Source: Cyrtodaria siliqua
Taxonomy: Eukaryota; Mollusca; Bivalvia; Adapedonta; Hiatellidae
Length of the DNA stretch: 64,000 nucleotides
NCBI GenBank assembly: GCA_037043455.1
Contig: JAWPHD010004362.1
Span: forward strand, 1 to 64,000
Direction: 5' to 3'
The number at the start of each line of letters is the position of its first letter. The stretch's first letter is position 1. Position numbers and translations under genes: made by a program. Under the pieces are notes generated by a model. That model did not search any database. It worked only from the letters and a program-made list of their open reading frames with translations, and had not been told where the DNA came from. Below, piece after piece: positions 1 to 12,525 of this stretch.

Positions 1-631
1 AAAAGTTTACTTTTTGGCATTGTGAATGGGGCCGAATAACGGCCCCAAATTAGGCATAAAAAAACCCACTGAAGTTATTGATTTTACTTCCTCCAATCCT
101 ATTAAAAGTCAACGACATCTGGCATTGTTTAAACATTATATCAGGTTAGATCTATAATTACTAATTTTCTAATAACCTTATTCCATAATGATTCAGTGGA
201 TAACCCATACAGTGGTTATAATTTAGTTCACTGAACTTTCCATGGACTGATTTGATTGGAGGACATTATTGCAGTGACATTATCCAGCTCTTTGCAGATC
301 AGAATATTGACATATCAGTACCATGTAATGCAAATTAATTCTGTCCACAAGATCCCTGATCTTTGGTTCTAATATTAATCAATCATCCTGTGAATTAAAT
401 AGGCATAGGTCACAGGGAGAATGGGGAGGGGGAGAGATCGTGTGTGTGGTGGGGGTAGGGTTAATTCTGCAGAATATGTTGCTTTTTCTCGTACCACCGA
501 ATTCAATGTTTAACCTTTGACAAAACATTCTATGAAGTTATCCCTCCCATCTCCATATTGATGCAGAAGATACTTTTATTGCCCCAGTACCGATATTCAG
601 GGCAAGTCGAGAGGGTAATGATGGTGTTTAA

Positions 632-822
632 AAACTCACCTCTCAATGCTGTGGGTTCGAATCCCACTGGGAGTTCCGCTTAATTGTAAGTGAGAAAATG
701 TTGATTCTTATGGATGCAGGAGATAGATATACAGTACTGGTTATACCCAGAAAAAGTGAGTGGTCGGCCTTCGACTGGCACCATTAAAACCTGTCGTATG
801 TTTATGGCCTAAAAATGATATA
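632..822 (+). mobile_element. SINE-A copy (tRNA-headed SINE)
   Basis: Contains a tRNA-like B box (ggttcgaatcc) near 654-664, then the body 'cccactgggag … gtaagtgagaaaatgttgattctta' shared with copies at 3.4, 7.1, 7.7 and 8.8 kb, and a tail ending in taaaacgcc. The A-box half is degraded. Confidence 0.75.
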
Positions 823-1204
823 AAACGCCTTTCCATCAACCAACCATATTCCCATGTTCAAACCTTGTGCCACTGAATTAAAAATCAGTCCATTTCCGAG
901 AGAGAATAAATAACCACTGTGACCAACACACAGAGACCAATGATGAACCTGTAGGAAAATTGGAACAGAGCCTAGAATCAATGAGAAGGTCATTGGCATT
1001 AGGAACCATGGAATAAAAAATGAAGAGAATTAAGGATGATAATGCTAAGGACATTGCCCTCATTCTCCAGTTTATATTTTTAGCATTGATCAGTCAATGA
1101 CAGTATAAGTATTTAGATGAGGGTGGCCATTGGACATGAATGACTGAGTAATGTATGTGGTAGTCATATACTGTGCGCACTGAGAAAACCTGCCTGTTCG
1201 ATTT

Positions 1205-1315
1205 GGCAACAGATCATCTTACCATCTCGCGTGCTTCCTAGTCCAGGATTCAAACCTCAGGCCACATTGGTGAGAAAGGAGTGCTCTTTGTGCACTGAGG
1301 TAACTGGAGTCCACA
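1205..1315 (-). mobile_element. Possible tRNA-derived SINE fragment
   Basis: The minus strand reads ggcctgaggtttgaatcctgg, a B-box-like motif, preceded by a weak A-box-like cagtgcacaaagagc. No second copy of the same body was noticed in the window. Confidence 0.3.
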
Positions 1316-2109
1316 ATCAATAACTTGCGCTTTTGATGAACATTTTCGAGTTGAAGTGGACACTAAATGCTAATAGTGCCATGCTGTACTTGCACACAAG
1401 ACCGAATAATTAATGCAATCCTCTCCGAATGATGGCATATTTTCACAATGTGTTTATTTAAAATAAGACACTAAATGAGAAAAAATTAGAAAAAAGAACA
1501 TCATTTTCTGCCCCATGCAGGCAATCCACTTCCATTAGCTTTATTGAACATGGACATATCCTTCAAAGGTCAGCCAGGTATAGCCACTTGAGGTACAAAC
1601 AACTCACACAATACAATGAACTTGTGTGGAGTGGTTTTTGTGGTCAGATTATTGACCTGATGGGGTCATCCCAGGGTCACTGCTGTAGTTACAGTCTTGA
1701 CCAGTCCTGGTGGTGTGTGCAGTGTATCTGATAGTATCACTTTATGCACATTTTTTGCATATTTTCTTTTGTTGACCACAAACACTTAAAGGTGTTCAAA
1801 TTGATCTTAAAATGACTGATGGTGTGTGTCATAGGGAGGTGTGTGAAGTGTTTTTTCAGGGGTGCTTTTAGGGGGACGTTATTTGACCCCAATCCCTGAG
1901 TGTCGGTATTATTACTCTGGGTTGGGAGAAGTTGGGTAGCATCAATTCTGGATGTAGTGGCCGTCACTTCCTGGGTTCCTGAGTTGGTCCCCACTCCCCT
2001 TCTCCCACAATCCGTCGGTTTCCGTCAGCCGGTACAAGAAAATTGTTCAATTGCCGTATTGTCAGTACAAGACAATTCAACATTACCGTTTCTGTAGTCG
2101 GTACAAGAC

Positions 2110-2715
2110 TGTAGACTATTCTCCAACTGCTCTATTTCGTCAGTACAAGACAGTTCTGCAACTGCCCTACAACATCAATACAAGACAGTTCTGCAACTGC
2201 CCTACATCATCAGAACAAGACTGTTCTGCAACTGCCCTACAACATCAATACAAGACAGTTCCGCAACTGCCCTACATCATCAGAACAAGACAGTTCTGCA
2301 ACTGCCCTACATCATCAGTTCAAAACAGTTCTGCAACTGCCCTACATCATCAGTACAAGACAGTTCTGCAACTGCCCTACATCGTCAGAACAAGACAGTC
2401 CTGCAACTGCCCTACACCGTCAGTACAAGACAGTTCTGCAACTGCCCTACACCATCGGTACAAGACAGTTCTGCAACTGCCCTACATCGTCAGAACAAGA
2501 CAGTCCTGCAACTGCCCTACACCGTCAGTACAAGACAGTTCTGCAACTGCCCTACACCATCGGTACAAGACAGTTCTGCAACTGCCCTACACCGTCGGTA
2601 CAAGACAGTTCTGCAACTGCCCTACACCGTCGGTACAAGACAGTTCTGCAACTGCCCTACACCGTCGGTACAAGACAGTTCTGCAACTGCCCTACACCGT
2701 CAAGGCAATTCAATT
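2110..2715. repeat. 35-bp minisatellite, about 16 copies
   Basis: Tandem unit of the form gtacaagacagttctgcaac + tgccctacaccgtcg. The right half is nearly uniform and the left copies are more divergent (catcag, aacaag variants). The 259-codon open frame across it is a by-product of the repeat and is not called as a gene. Confidence 0.9.
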
Positions 2716-3322
2716 CTGCAACTGCCATATTTTGTCAGTAAAAGACAATTCTACATCTGCCCTATTTCTAGCAAACTGCACTATACTGTGCAGTGGCATT
2801 GTTGATGCAATGTTGCCACTGATATTGTGATATTGTATCAGAACAACAGTAGCAGATGGGTGATATTTATATTTTCTATGTGTTGGCAAAATGAATGGGC
2901 AACATTTGCATTATCAGGCTATAGCCTGTTTCTGAATTTTGAGGTTTTATAATTGCATGTACATTAATAATTAAACAATTGTGATGGATGAAATAATGCA
3001 GTTGTCTTAATTTAAATGTTTTTATGTGGTTGACAAAATTAATCACACAGTTTATTGGACTGTGGTGTAATGCATATTAAAGGTTTAATGTAATTTAAGA
3101 GACAGGAGATAGATTTTTTGTTCTTATGATTTTTTCTCTGTTAACTGTTATTCACTATATTTTAAACCTCCGTTATGTTTTACAGTCATGTTCTTTTATA
3201 CTATTTAACCATATCGCACAAAAAAAACCTAATAATCCAAAATAATAATCCAAAATAATGTTTTGGTTTTTCATTTCTCTTATTTTTCGTTCCTTCCTTG
3301 GAAGGAAGGAACATCCTCTTAT

Positions 3323-3762
3323 TCGTGGTAATTATTAGCAATATTTGTATTGGATACATTATATTTTACGCCTCTCACCGCCGCAGGTTCGAATCCCACT
3401 AGGAGCTCGACTTGTAAGTGAGGAAGTGTCGATTCTTACGGATGGCAGGAGTACTTGTTCTACCCAGGAAAAGTGGGTGGTCTGCCTCCACCACAAAAAA
3501 GTGACCGTCATATATAACCTTACATGTGTTGAAAATGACGTAAAACACCATACAAACAAACAAAATCACTGGTGATTAGTGAATCACTAAGAAGTATTGT
3601 ATTCACAAATAGAATATAAATAACGGTTGAAAAGCAAAGGCAGATTAGTCACAAAATATTTATCACAGGTGCACTATTTTACCTGCAAATTAAAAATGTT
3701 ACAAACTGTAAAATATAATTTATCCAGTATATCCAATACAAATATTGCTAATAATTACCAAT
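3323..3762. mobile_element. Foldback (inverted-repeat) element interrupted by SINE-A
   Basis: Left arm ggtaattattagcaatattt (from 3328) and right arm ending in aaatattgctaataattacc (to about 3759) are complementary for about 30-45 bases. The interior is mostly a SINE-A copy. Outer ends read cgt/acg-like (attcgtgg…ccaatcgtga). The class cannot be told from this. Confidence 0.65.
3362..3572 (+). mobile_element. SINE-A copy inside a foldback element
   Basis: B box ggttcgaatccc, body 'gagctcgacttgtaagtgag', 'cccaggaaaagtgggtggtc', and tail 'gaaaatgacgtaaaacacc' ending in an acaaacaaac run. The 5' tRNA A-box half is missing. Confidence 0.85.
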
Positions 3763-4329
3763 CGTGAACGCTCGGCCAATCCCGTCATTCTTCGGGATCC
3801 CACCTTGTGTGTCTATCGACCTTCGGTATGTTTAAAATCTTGACATTTTGTTAGCCGGAAGGCAATGGCACAGAAAATAGTGCACTGTTGCTATGTAAAC
3901 AATATGACCGCTATCCACACCTGTTGATGTATAATTTGCGTTGAATGTTTATTTTTACAATGCAGGTGAAGGTTTTATCACTGCTTTCATGTAAATAAAC
4001 TATTAATGGAGTCACTGGCTGAATGACATTGCAAAATTTGGATGATAACTTTGATTTTGAATTTGTTTTGGTGGGAATCTAAGGTGCGATGACGTACCGG
4101 TAACCAATATGGAAACCTTCGATTTACATTCGAGTAGTGTACGAGATGTTGCAGATGCTAATATACATTTTTCGTCTATCCCCATTCATTAATTTTGAGT
4201 CAGTTACATACATTTTTATACCCCAGCTTTCACGAAGTAGCCATGTAGCCATTATGGCTACATCCATAATGGCCCATCGCGTAACACTTTTTTGTCGCAT
4301 CGTGTCACTTCCTGTTGTGTAACACATTT

Positions 4330-5577
4330 TTGTCTCGCCCACGATAGTGGGTAGCGAGACATAGCAGTCACTTTATCGGCGGCGGCGGTGTCCGCATTTG
4401 AAATCAACTATATACTCAACAACCGCTGCTTGAATTTTTCTTAATATTAACTTTATCAGATGCTTTGTTGGGTCAAGGGACATCACATAATGCCAAAATT
4501 ACCAAGATCAAGGTCATATTTTGCATTATTTTTCCAAAACTTAACCTTGGTTAGGTAAGTTAACCTCAGTTAACTGTATGTGATTGCCTCATTTTCTTTG
4601 GTTAATACTTGGTCATGTGTATTGTTGGCATTGGTGGACATCACTGAACGACAAAAATTACCAAGGTCAAGGTCTTATTTTGCTTATTTTCCCCAAACTT
4701 AACCTTTGTTAGGCAACTTAACCTTGGTTAGGTAACTTAACCTCAGTTAACTTTATGTGATTGCCTCACTTTATGTCTTCGATACTTGGTCATATGTATT
4801 GTTGGCATTGGTGGACATTGCTGAATGACAAAATACCAAGGTCAAGGTCATATTTTGCATTGTTTTCCCCAAACTTAACCTGGGTTAGGTAACTTAACCT
4901 CAGTTAGCTTTATGTGATTGTCTCACTGTATGTGTTTGATACTTGGTCATATATATTGTTGGAATTGGTGGACATCGCTGGACGACAAAAAATACCAAGG
5001 TCAAGGTCATATTTTGCGTTATTTTCCCCAAACTTAACCTTAGGTTACTTAACCTTGGTTAGGTAACTTAACCTCAGTTAACTTTATGTGATTGCCTCAC
5101 TTTTTGTCTTTGATACTTGGTCATATGTATTGTTGGCATTGGTGGACATCACTGAACGACAAAAAATACATGGTCAAGATCATATTTTGCGTTATTTTCC
5201 CAAAACTACACCCTGGTTAAACCACTTAACCTCAGTAACTTAACTTCTTATGATTACTTCGCTTTTATTTGTTTGGTACTTGGTCATCTGAAGTGTTGTC
5301 TTTGGTGGACATCATTTAAGCACAAATTTAATAAAATATTTTATATACCGTTTGTCGTGGTGGGCGAGACAACCTCAGACCTCAGTCTTGTTATTACTTC
5401 ATTCCTCAAACAGTTTTGAATGGGTTTTTCGCAAACTTCATATACACATAACAACTGATGACCTGATGTTCACATCACCCATTGTTGATTGCCTAATTTA
5501 TTACAGAATTATGACCCTTTTTTTGACTTAGAATTTAAGCGGGGGTATTCATCACCTTTAGTGATAGTTCTAGTTTG
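4330..5577 (+). mobile_element. Hairpin-headed tandem element, GTCTC type
   Basis: Opens with a strong hairpin (gtctcgcccac … gtgggtagcgagac), followed by a gcggcggcggtgtccg stretch. Next come about five tandem units of 157-178 bp (4480-5330; 'accaaggtcaaggtcatatt', 'cttaacctcagttaacttta'), a second copy of gtggtgggcgagac near 5358, and a tail ending gatagttctagttt. Shorter relatives of the tail occur at 43.84-44.06 and 62.49-62.80 kb. No protein is encoded. Confidence 0.7.
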
Positions 5578-5654
5578 TTTCAAGGCTAATGCTTTGCACT
5601 TGTCACCATGGATGTCTAGATGGACCCCACTCAGCAACTGCACCTGTTGACTTA

Positions 5655-5800
5655 CTAGTAGCGCCCTTGCTTGATGTTCAGCATATATGTTGGACTGGTC
5701 GGCCCAGATTAATGTGACTGGGTATTCCAGTATGGTAGCACTATAAAGTTGTGCATTGAGTGGCTACAAGCAGACACCATCATGATTGTTAAAGAAACTA
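5655..5800 (+). mobile_element. SINE-E fragment
   Basis: Shares 'gactggtcggcccag', 'tgactgggtattccagtatgg' and 'gcactataaagttg' with copies at 45.6 and 61.2 kb. The tRNA-like head is absent here. Confidence 0.6.
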
Positions 5801-6110
5801 ACCTGCCAAATAACGGCAAAATTACACCACAAAATCTTTTATCAGAACTGTATCCAGGTGTTCAGGTCATATAATAATGTATATGAGCCGATTAAAAATA
5901 AAGGTCATTCATGGGTTCTTAAAATACCTGTGATTGTATATGTATGTGTAAAATGAATTACAAGATGCTCCAGTTCTGGCTGGTTAAAGCTGTTTATATT
6001 GTGTCTCAGGATTCTCAAAATATATTATATATACCTCATTGTCTGAGTTTGGAAATGGTGTACATCTGTTGTAAAAGTGCGTGTTGATGGTGGGATAGGG
6101 ACTCCATACA
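5800..6110 (+). repeat. Dispersed repeat F, copy 1
   Basis: Collinear with 56825-57560: both contain 'aacggcaaaattacac/aacggtaaaattacac', 'tatccaggt', 'aaaataccggtgattg'-like text and 'gattctcaaaatat…cctcattg'. This copy is uninterrupted. It adjoins the SINE-E fragment and may be its extended 3' part. Confidence 0.6.
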
Positions 6111-7084
6111 TACATGCATAATGATGTACATACTTAATATTCTAAATGATGAGCCATTCAATACAATAATTTGTTTGTATGTATGGGGATAGCACTTGTA
6201 ACAGAGTGAGTGAAAAAACTTTTATGAAACAGACTATAGTTATAAAATGACTATTGATTTTAGTGAGCCAATGAGCTGTGGTGTTTATAGCCCTGTCAGA
6301 ATGTGAACAAGGTCGTTGGGGGTTGGTGTGTTAATTGGACCATTTGCAAGATAATTGGACCCTTTCTGGGCCCTAGATTGTGTAAATTGTCGGATTACAC
6401 CCAGAGGCAAGTGTGTGAGAAGTTTGACCCAAAAGGGGCAGAAAGTTTTGGAGATTGAGGTAAGGGAATAGAGGTAGTGTTTTGACAGTTTGTGCCAGGT
6501 TGGAAACTCTATGGGAAATTTATGTACATGTATGTTTATAGTACCAAGGAAGTTAAGATAAATGATTCTGCATTTTTGGAAAGTATACATGTATTTACCT
6601 GAGGAATGATGCATTGTATCAACCCTATCTCTCTATCTCTCTCTCTGCATGTTGATGCATGGTTCTGTGAAATGACTACTGTGAAATGATCCAGCAGACT
6701 ACATGTTCATAATAGTAGCTGGTCCCTCAGGGGGAAATGATTTGTTGTCTTTGATCTCATGTGATTAATGGTTGGATGTTTGGCCAATCATTTCATTGAT
6801 TCATACTCATAGTGTTCTCTTTCTGGCTCTTATAGTAGTTGTAATGGCTTTATATCAAAACATTATAAGAGTTGCTATAAAGAATTTCGATTTAATCACC
6901 AAACTCTAACTATACTCTAACTGTATCAGTGGCACATGGAGTGTGTTTTGGGGTGACCCACTGCTTTTGGAGCGGGGTTTGGCAAATTGGGGACACAGCA
7001 TAACACACTTGTACAGAACTGCTATTGAAAAGCAGGTTCATTCGCATGTGACGGATAGTAAAGACGCTGCATCTAAAATAAATG

Positions 7085-7205
7085 TTCTCGCCTCTCACCG
7101 CTGCTTGTTCGAATCCCACGTGGGGGGGGGAGGGGGGGGGGGGGCTCGACTTATCAAGTGAGAAAGTGTTGATTCTTACGGATGGCGGGATGTACCTGGT
7201 TCTAA
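7085..7205 (+). mobile_element. SINE-A fragment with a G-run
   Basis: Contains cgcctctcaccgctgc, ttcgaatcccac, then a run of about 20 nearly pure G (7122-7143), then gctcgactt and gattcttacggatggcggga. Ends before the family tail. Confidence 0.7.
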
Positions 7206-7619
7206 AAAGGATGTATAACATTCAACAAATATTTTACATGGAGGAAGGACTCTAGACTCTAGTTCATAACACATACATGATACTTAGAGAACGGAGATAG
7301 CAAACATAGGCCTTACCCAGTGTTCTGCGGTCATGTCTCGAACCCAATATCTTCAGCAATTAGAATAGATCCGCGTGAATTGTCAGTATCACACATTTGC
7401 AAAGAGAAAGGATCTGGGAGAGATGTGAGATGGTGTTGTCATCGAGAAAATAGGAAGCGGGAAACATGGACTCCGGTATCCACCCCCTATCATCATGCTG
7501 TTTTATGAATATTGATTCATATATCAAGTGCACAGTTGCCAGTTATTAAGATGCAGTGTATTATTCCTCTGAATCCACAGGTTTGAGCCACACTAATGCC
7601 ACTGAGGGATGTCCTTGGG

Positions 7620-7950
7620 CGTGACACCTCCCTTAGCCTCATTCGTTTCATGGGGACGTAAACCGGTCAGTTCTGTGTATCGGATTCAATCATCCGAGCA
7701 TGTTCAAGAACCATAGGCATCTATTCTTTAGTAAGAGAGTGCCTCCGTGGTCAAGGGGTCAATACGTTGCGTTGTAAAGCTTGCCTCTCACTGACGCGGG
7801 TTCAAATCCCACTGGGAGTTTTAAACTTGTGAGAAAGTGACGTGTTGATTCTTACAGATCTATTCAAATCGTTAGGCAAGGTTCTCGGATTTCTATGACA
7901 TTGTGTTCTTCCCCTCTCTCTGGAGCGGCTGGAAATAATCTATAGTTTGT
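7620..7950 (+). repeat. Dispersed repeat D pieces flanking a SINE-A head
   Basis: Contains cattcgtttcatggggacgtaaac, 'gagcatgttcaagaaccataggcatctatt' and 'tcttcccctctctctggagcggct'. The same motifs occur on + near 10390-10545 and on the minus strand near 10970-11150 and 30865-30985. Confidence 0.5.
7738..7862 (+). mobile_element. SINE-A copy with intact tRNA-like head
   Basis: A-box-like gtggtcaaggggtcaa and B box gggttcaaatccc are separated by tRNA-like spacing, followed by cactgggag and gattcttacag. It shows that the SINE-A head is tRNA-derived. The 3' tail is missing. Confidence 0.7.
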
Positions 7951-8767
7951 TGACAATAGTTCAGTTCATTTTATTATTCCACATACATTTTACGTGCATT
8001 ATTTTAAAGACACGTCAGTCTGTTCAAGTCTGGACACAAGCAAATATTTTAGTAAATATTCAATGAAATGATTTGCTATCTGTCAGTACATATTTAGATA
8101 ATGATAATATTTTATAATCTAAATTCATGCCGGGAATCATGTCATACATTGTTGGGCAGACATATAGATAATCATCCAGAGTGCAGATAGTAGATATGGG
8201 GTGAAGGGGGAAGTAGAGTGGATGCCCTTTGGACAGTTTCGAAGATTCTGCCAAAATATATAATGCAATATTTGGTTATAATATTGATGTAAATGTGACC
8301 AACACTAGGCTGAATTGTATGGCAAAGATATAGCTAGTAGATAACAGGGCTGGTGCAGATCATGGATTATATAAGGCAACCTTCTAATCTTGCATCCTGA
8401 ATTAAGATTTGTATGGTTAAATGTCTGATACTAGTTTCTGTAGTAGAGTATGTGGGGTGTGCTTTTTTATTACGCCCAAATAAGACTACAATCAGGAGTA
8501 TAAGGGGAAAGGCGAATTTTCCAGTTTAAAGGGAAATGCAATTTTTTTCCAGTATTTATTATTCTCAATATAAATATACTGAAAAAACAAAAAACATCTT
8601 AAATTTGTTTGATTTGGTTTGCAATCTCCCATGAACTCATTTGTAATTGTCAGCTTTGTTGACTAATGATAAATATGCTGTATTTAGTGTTTTTAGGTGA
8701 TATCTCTTTACTTCAGGCAAGACATTATCCTTAGGCTATTTTGTTAGATGAGGACGTAAACTGGGCG

Positions 8768-9003
8768 GTCTTGTGTATTCGAGTATTGTAAACCTTTGCC
8801 TCTCACCACTGCCGGTTCGAATCCCACTGGGAGCTCGACTTGTAAGTGAGGAAGTGTTGATTCTTACGGATGGCGGGAGGTGTACAATACTGGTTCAACC
8901 CAGGAAAAGTGGGTGGTCTGCCTCCACCCCAAAAAATCAACTGCCATATATAACCTTGCAATGTGTTGAAAATGACGTAAAACACCAAACAAACAAACAA
9001 ACA
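8768..9003 (+). mobile_element. SINE-A copy, nearly complete
   Basis: B box ggttcgaatcc, body, 'caacccaggaaaagtgggtg', 'tatataaccttgcaatgtg', and tail 'gacgtaaaacaccaaacaaa' ending in a caaa run. The best full body-and-tail copy in the window. Confidence 0.85.
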
Positions 9004-9334
9004 CAAGTATTGGAGGCCTATCTGTCATTAAAGGAATCGGTAAAGAGCCTGAGATGGTTTTCCACATTCCCATCTCTCTCGGGATGTTGATGGGTTATTA
9101 AACATCTGCCACTCACTGGAACCCAGAATGCCATTTGGGGCATGTCTGAAGGGTTGAATCATGTCGTCCATGTGTCTCCTACAAGAATCCATGATTATTC
9201 CAATATAATCTTGACTGATAAAAAAACCACATTGATTATTATTGAATTTCTGTGTCCCCAGTTACCCTGTTCCCCTTCTAATTCCGTTCCTGATATGTAT
9301 ATAATCTCCTTTGTTTTTGTATCTATATATAGAC

Positions 9335-9374
9335 TAGAATAGATACAATAGATACAATAGATACAATAGATACC
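9335..9374. repeat. Short 10-bp tandem repeat
   Basis: Four copies of agatacaata in a row, the last partial. Confidence 0.8.
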
Positions 9375-9893
9375 TGATAACTACATGAACAATAAAGACC
9401 TAATCACTTCAGATCATGTGTATATTATACTGACTTCTACTGATAACTTCACACATCACACCATGTCGTAGATACTGGCTTCTATTGCGTTTACAATAGA
9501 ATTTATTAAACAATTGAGGAAGATAAAATACGTTAGTTCAGTCCTTTACATCAGGGGTGATTGTCTCCCATTTTAGGGAGCTTGGCGGGGAGGACACAAT
9601 TCAGTTTTGTGTATTTTGTTATGGCAGCTAGATCCCATACATTTTCATAACTTACTTTGCAGCAGATTAAAGGGGATGGGGGAGGGGGCAGGGAGTCTGA
9701 AGAGACTGTGAATGGGTGCAGACCCCACTTCCCTCCCCAACCCTGGATCAGTCCCTATACATTTTCCAACAGCTCCACATTCCTCCAATAAAATGTAATA
9801 TTGATTACAAATCACACGCTCAATGCAGAACTGTTGTATCTCCTCTTTATTCGTGTATATAGTTACAATAGTTCTGCATTCATCTAACTACAG

Positions 9894-10325
9894 TTTCATT
9901 GTTGACCTGCAATAATTATATAATTGTTGGCTAATCAATACATGTGCAGTACTCCAGATAAACTTTCTTGTCGAACGGTATTTCATTCGCTAAATAAATC
10001 GGAAATGCTGATATGCAAAGTTTGAAGAGGAATAATTTATTTTGTGTTGTTGTTGCTTTTTATTTAGTTATTTTATATAAAATATGCACCGACTGAGTGA
10101 TGGATTTGATTTCATTGTTGACCTGCAATAATTATATAATTGTTGGCTAATCAATACATGTGCAGTACTCCAGATAAACTTTCTTGTCGAACGGTATTTC
10201 ATTCGCTAAATAAATCGGAAATGCTGATATGCAAAGTTTGAAGAGGAATAATTTATTTTGTGTTGTTGTTGCTTTTTATTTAGTTATTTTATATAAAATA
10301 TGCACCGACTGAGTGATGGATTTGA
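9894..10325. repeat. Perfect 216-bp tandem duplication
   Basis: Copies 9894-10109 and 10110-10325 appear identical by eye over the whole length, from tttcattgttgacctgc to gagtgatggatttga. No coding content. Either very recent or an assembly artefact. Confidence 0.9.
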
Positions 10326-10969
10326 GTATCGCCAGCAGCACCGCAGGGTTTATTTGGTGTGTTCATGGCAAGACAAGTAAATCTTTATGGTCTCATCTGT
10401 CAGATGGGGCCACAAACGATACAGTTTATGACATACAAGAACCGTTTGTGTGAATTTGATTGTGTGGGTAGAGCTTAGGTTGCTGAATTTCTATGTATTC
10501 TTCCCTTCTCTACCAGGCGGCTCTATTATACCTAAGATAAGCCGGGTCTTCCACAGGCCATTTAAGAGCAATTATTTCCCCTATCCCTTAATTCTAAAAT
10601 CTAATTTCCCCCTACTCCCTAATTAATCCCCTATCCTTTGATCTCTCTGCCCTATTCCTTAAAAACACCAATAAATCTCCACAATGCATTATACCTGTCC
10701 GTAAATAGCTCCTTGTAGGCTATACTTCTTAAAAAACCTTTATTTACAATTGAAATATACTTCAAATCGTATCTAAATAAATCCATAAAAATATTGGTCA
10801 CCCGAAGGGTACCTCCCTCGCACACCCACTCCATGACATTCAAATTTAATTTCCCCTATCCCTTAAATATTTTCTGTGGAAGACCCTGATAGGGTATGCG
10901 TTTGGATGAGCTAGCTGTTGACAATAATGTATGTATTATATATATAATTGCGACATCAACACATTATAG

Positions 10970-11265
10970 GTTATTTCGAGCCGCCCCAGACAGAGGGAAG
11001 AATCTGAGAACTCTTCCTAGTCGTACGAACAAATAGATTCCTATGGTTCTTTAACATGCACGGAGGTACTAGACTCCAGTACATGTACCACACGGTTTAT
11101 GTCCCCATCCCACGGATGAGGCTAAGGGATGCGTTACATAAATGTCATGTACAATATTAAAAATTCGCAATACACGTGACCTCCTGGTTTATGTCCCCAT
11201 CTCACAGATGAGGCTAAGGGATGCATTAGATAAATGAGCTGAACAAGATTAAATTCGCAGTCTTC
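10970..11265 (-). repeat. Dispersed repeat D with a partial 91-bp tandem duplication
   Basis: Minus-strand relative of the D family: gagccgccccagacagaggg, 'aaatagattcctatggttct', 'tttaacatgcacggagg'. The segment 'tttatgtccccatcccacgg' with atgaggctaagggatgc is repeated about 91 bp further on. Confidence 0.55.
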
Positions 11266-11573
11266 CTACATACATGTACAGTGTGCAGCCACGCTATGGG
11301 GACGATTTGGTGGTGCCTATTTTAAAGTTTTGACGGCGGAGTGATATGCCAAAGTACAAACTTTTATTCTACCGCAATATAATCCTGAGCATAATTTACT
11401 ATATATTTAAAACATTCAAGCCGAAAATGTTTTCTTTGTAATATAAGCATTTCATATGAAGTTAATTCAGAAAAATATTAGTGTCATCAAGAAATTTTAC
11501 ATTTCCACCGTTTTTCATCGTTTGCCAAGATTCTTGGTATTTGGTGAGACGTTGACAGAGATGTATGTGTATG

Positions 11574-11642
11574 CAAGGAACGACAACTCTGGGTAGAGAT
11601 TGGCAAGCAAGGAACGACAACTCTGGGTAGAGATTGGCAAAT
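11574..11642. repeat. 34-bp direct duplication
   Basis: The segment caaggaacgacaactctggg plus tagagattggca occurs twice in direct succession. Confidence 0.85.
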
Positions 11643-12359
11643 AGGAGTTGTAAAAGCATTCCTTCACATTATTTCAGGCATACATGCTGAATCTCCTGTA
11701 ACCTTAAAGTCAGTGTCTATATAAAAGCCACTTTCAGAATATCTTGCAACTTTGAAGCTGGTGTCTGTTATATGGGAATATAGCTCCAGCAGTGTGGCTA
11801 GAGATTAGATTAGCTATTAATGAACTAGCTGTGCCAGGGGTGGATCCAGGATCATTTTTTTTTCCAAATTGGGTGAGGAGTTGTAGGTGTGGTTGGTGGG
11901 TGAGTGGGGCAGGGGGTATGATTTGATTAAAGATCTTTACCATTGTGTATAATATAATATATTATATAAAATACACATGTTCGCCAGAATTTATGAATTT
12001 TGATGGCCCCAATTTTGAGGACTTCCCTCTCACCCACTCCCGTAAATCCATAACTTATTGGAAAATACTAAAAAGATTTGAAATTCAAAAGTTTTATGCC
12101 TGATTAGACAGAAATACATGTATATATATTGGATTTTCTTTGACTTGATAGTAATGTTGTATTTGTAGTTGAGATACTTTTAAACCTATGTAATCTTCTT
12201 AAAACGGCATTACAATTTTAAAGTTAAACTGATATGTAGATATTAACATTAAAGAGTAATTTACGTATAACTGCTTAATGTGGCAAAAATGAAATTGTTT
12301 ACTAAATATGATACACCACAGTACCTCTAAATATTAGACTTGTCAAGTCAGATCAATAC

Positions 12360-12525
12360 GCTATCCAGCTGGCTTGCGGAACGTCTGTGGTTCTACCCAG
12401 GTGCCCGCCCGTGCACGAAAATTGCCCGGAGGGGCACCTGGGGTCTTCCTCCACCAATGGAAGCTGGAAAGTCGCCATATGACCTTAGCTGTTGGTGCGA
12501 CTTAAAATCCAATTCAATCAATCAA
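12360..12525 (+). mobile_element. SINE-B copy, 5'-truncated, with target-site duplication
   Basis: Body 'cttgcggaacgtctgtggtt', 'acctggggtcttcctccacc', and tail ccaattcaatcaatcaa. Flanked by the 12-bp direct repeat tcagatcaatac at 12348-12359 and 12526-12537. The tRNA head is absent, consistent with 5' truncation during target-primed insertion. Confidence 0.85.

Noticed and set aside
2110..2715. Regularly spaced repeats resembling a CRISPR array
   Set aside because: No unique spacers; the whole unit repeats, and the context is a eukaryotic genome.
2051..2830. 259-codon frame with YKTVLQLPY repeats
   Set aside because: Produced by the 35-bp minisatellite, which cycles through frames without stops.
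6285..6614. 109-codon minus strand open frame
   Set aside because: No recognisable domain, no splice context, low-complexity AT-rich surroundings; length is within chance expectation.
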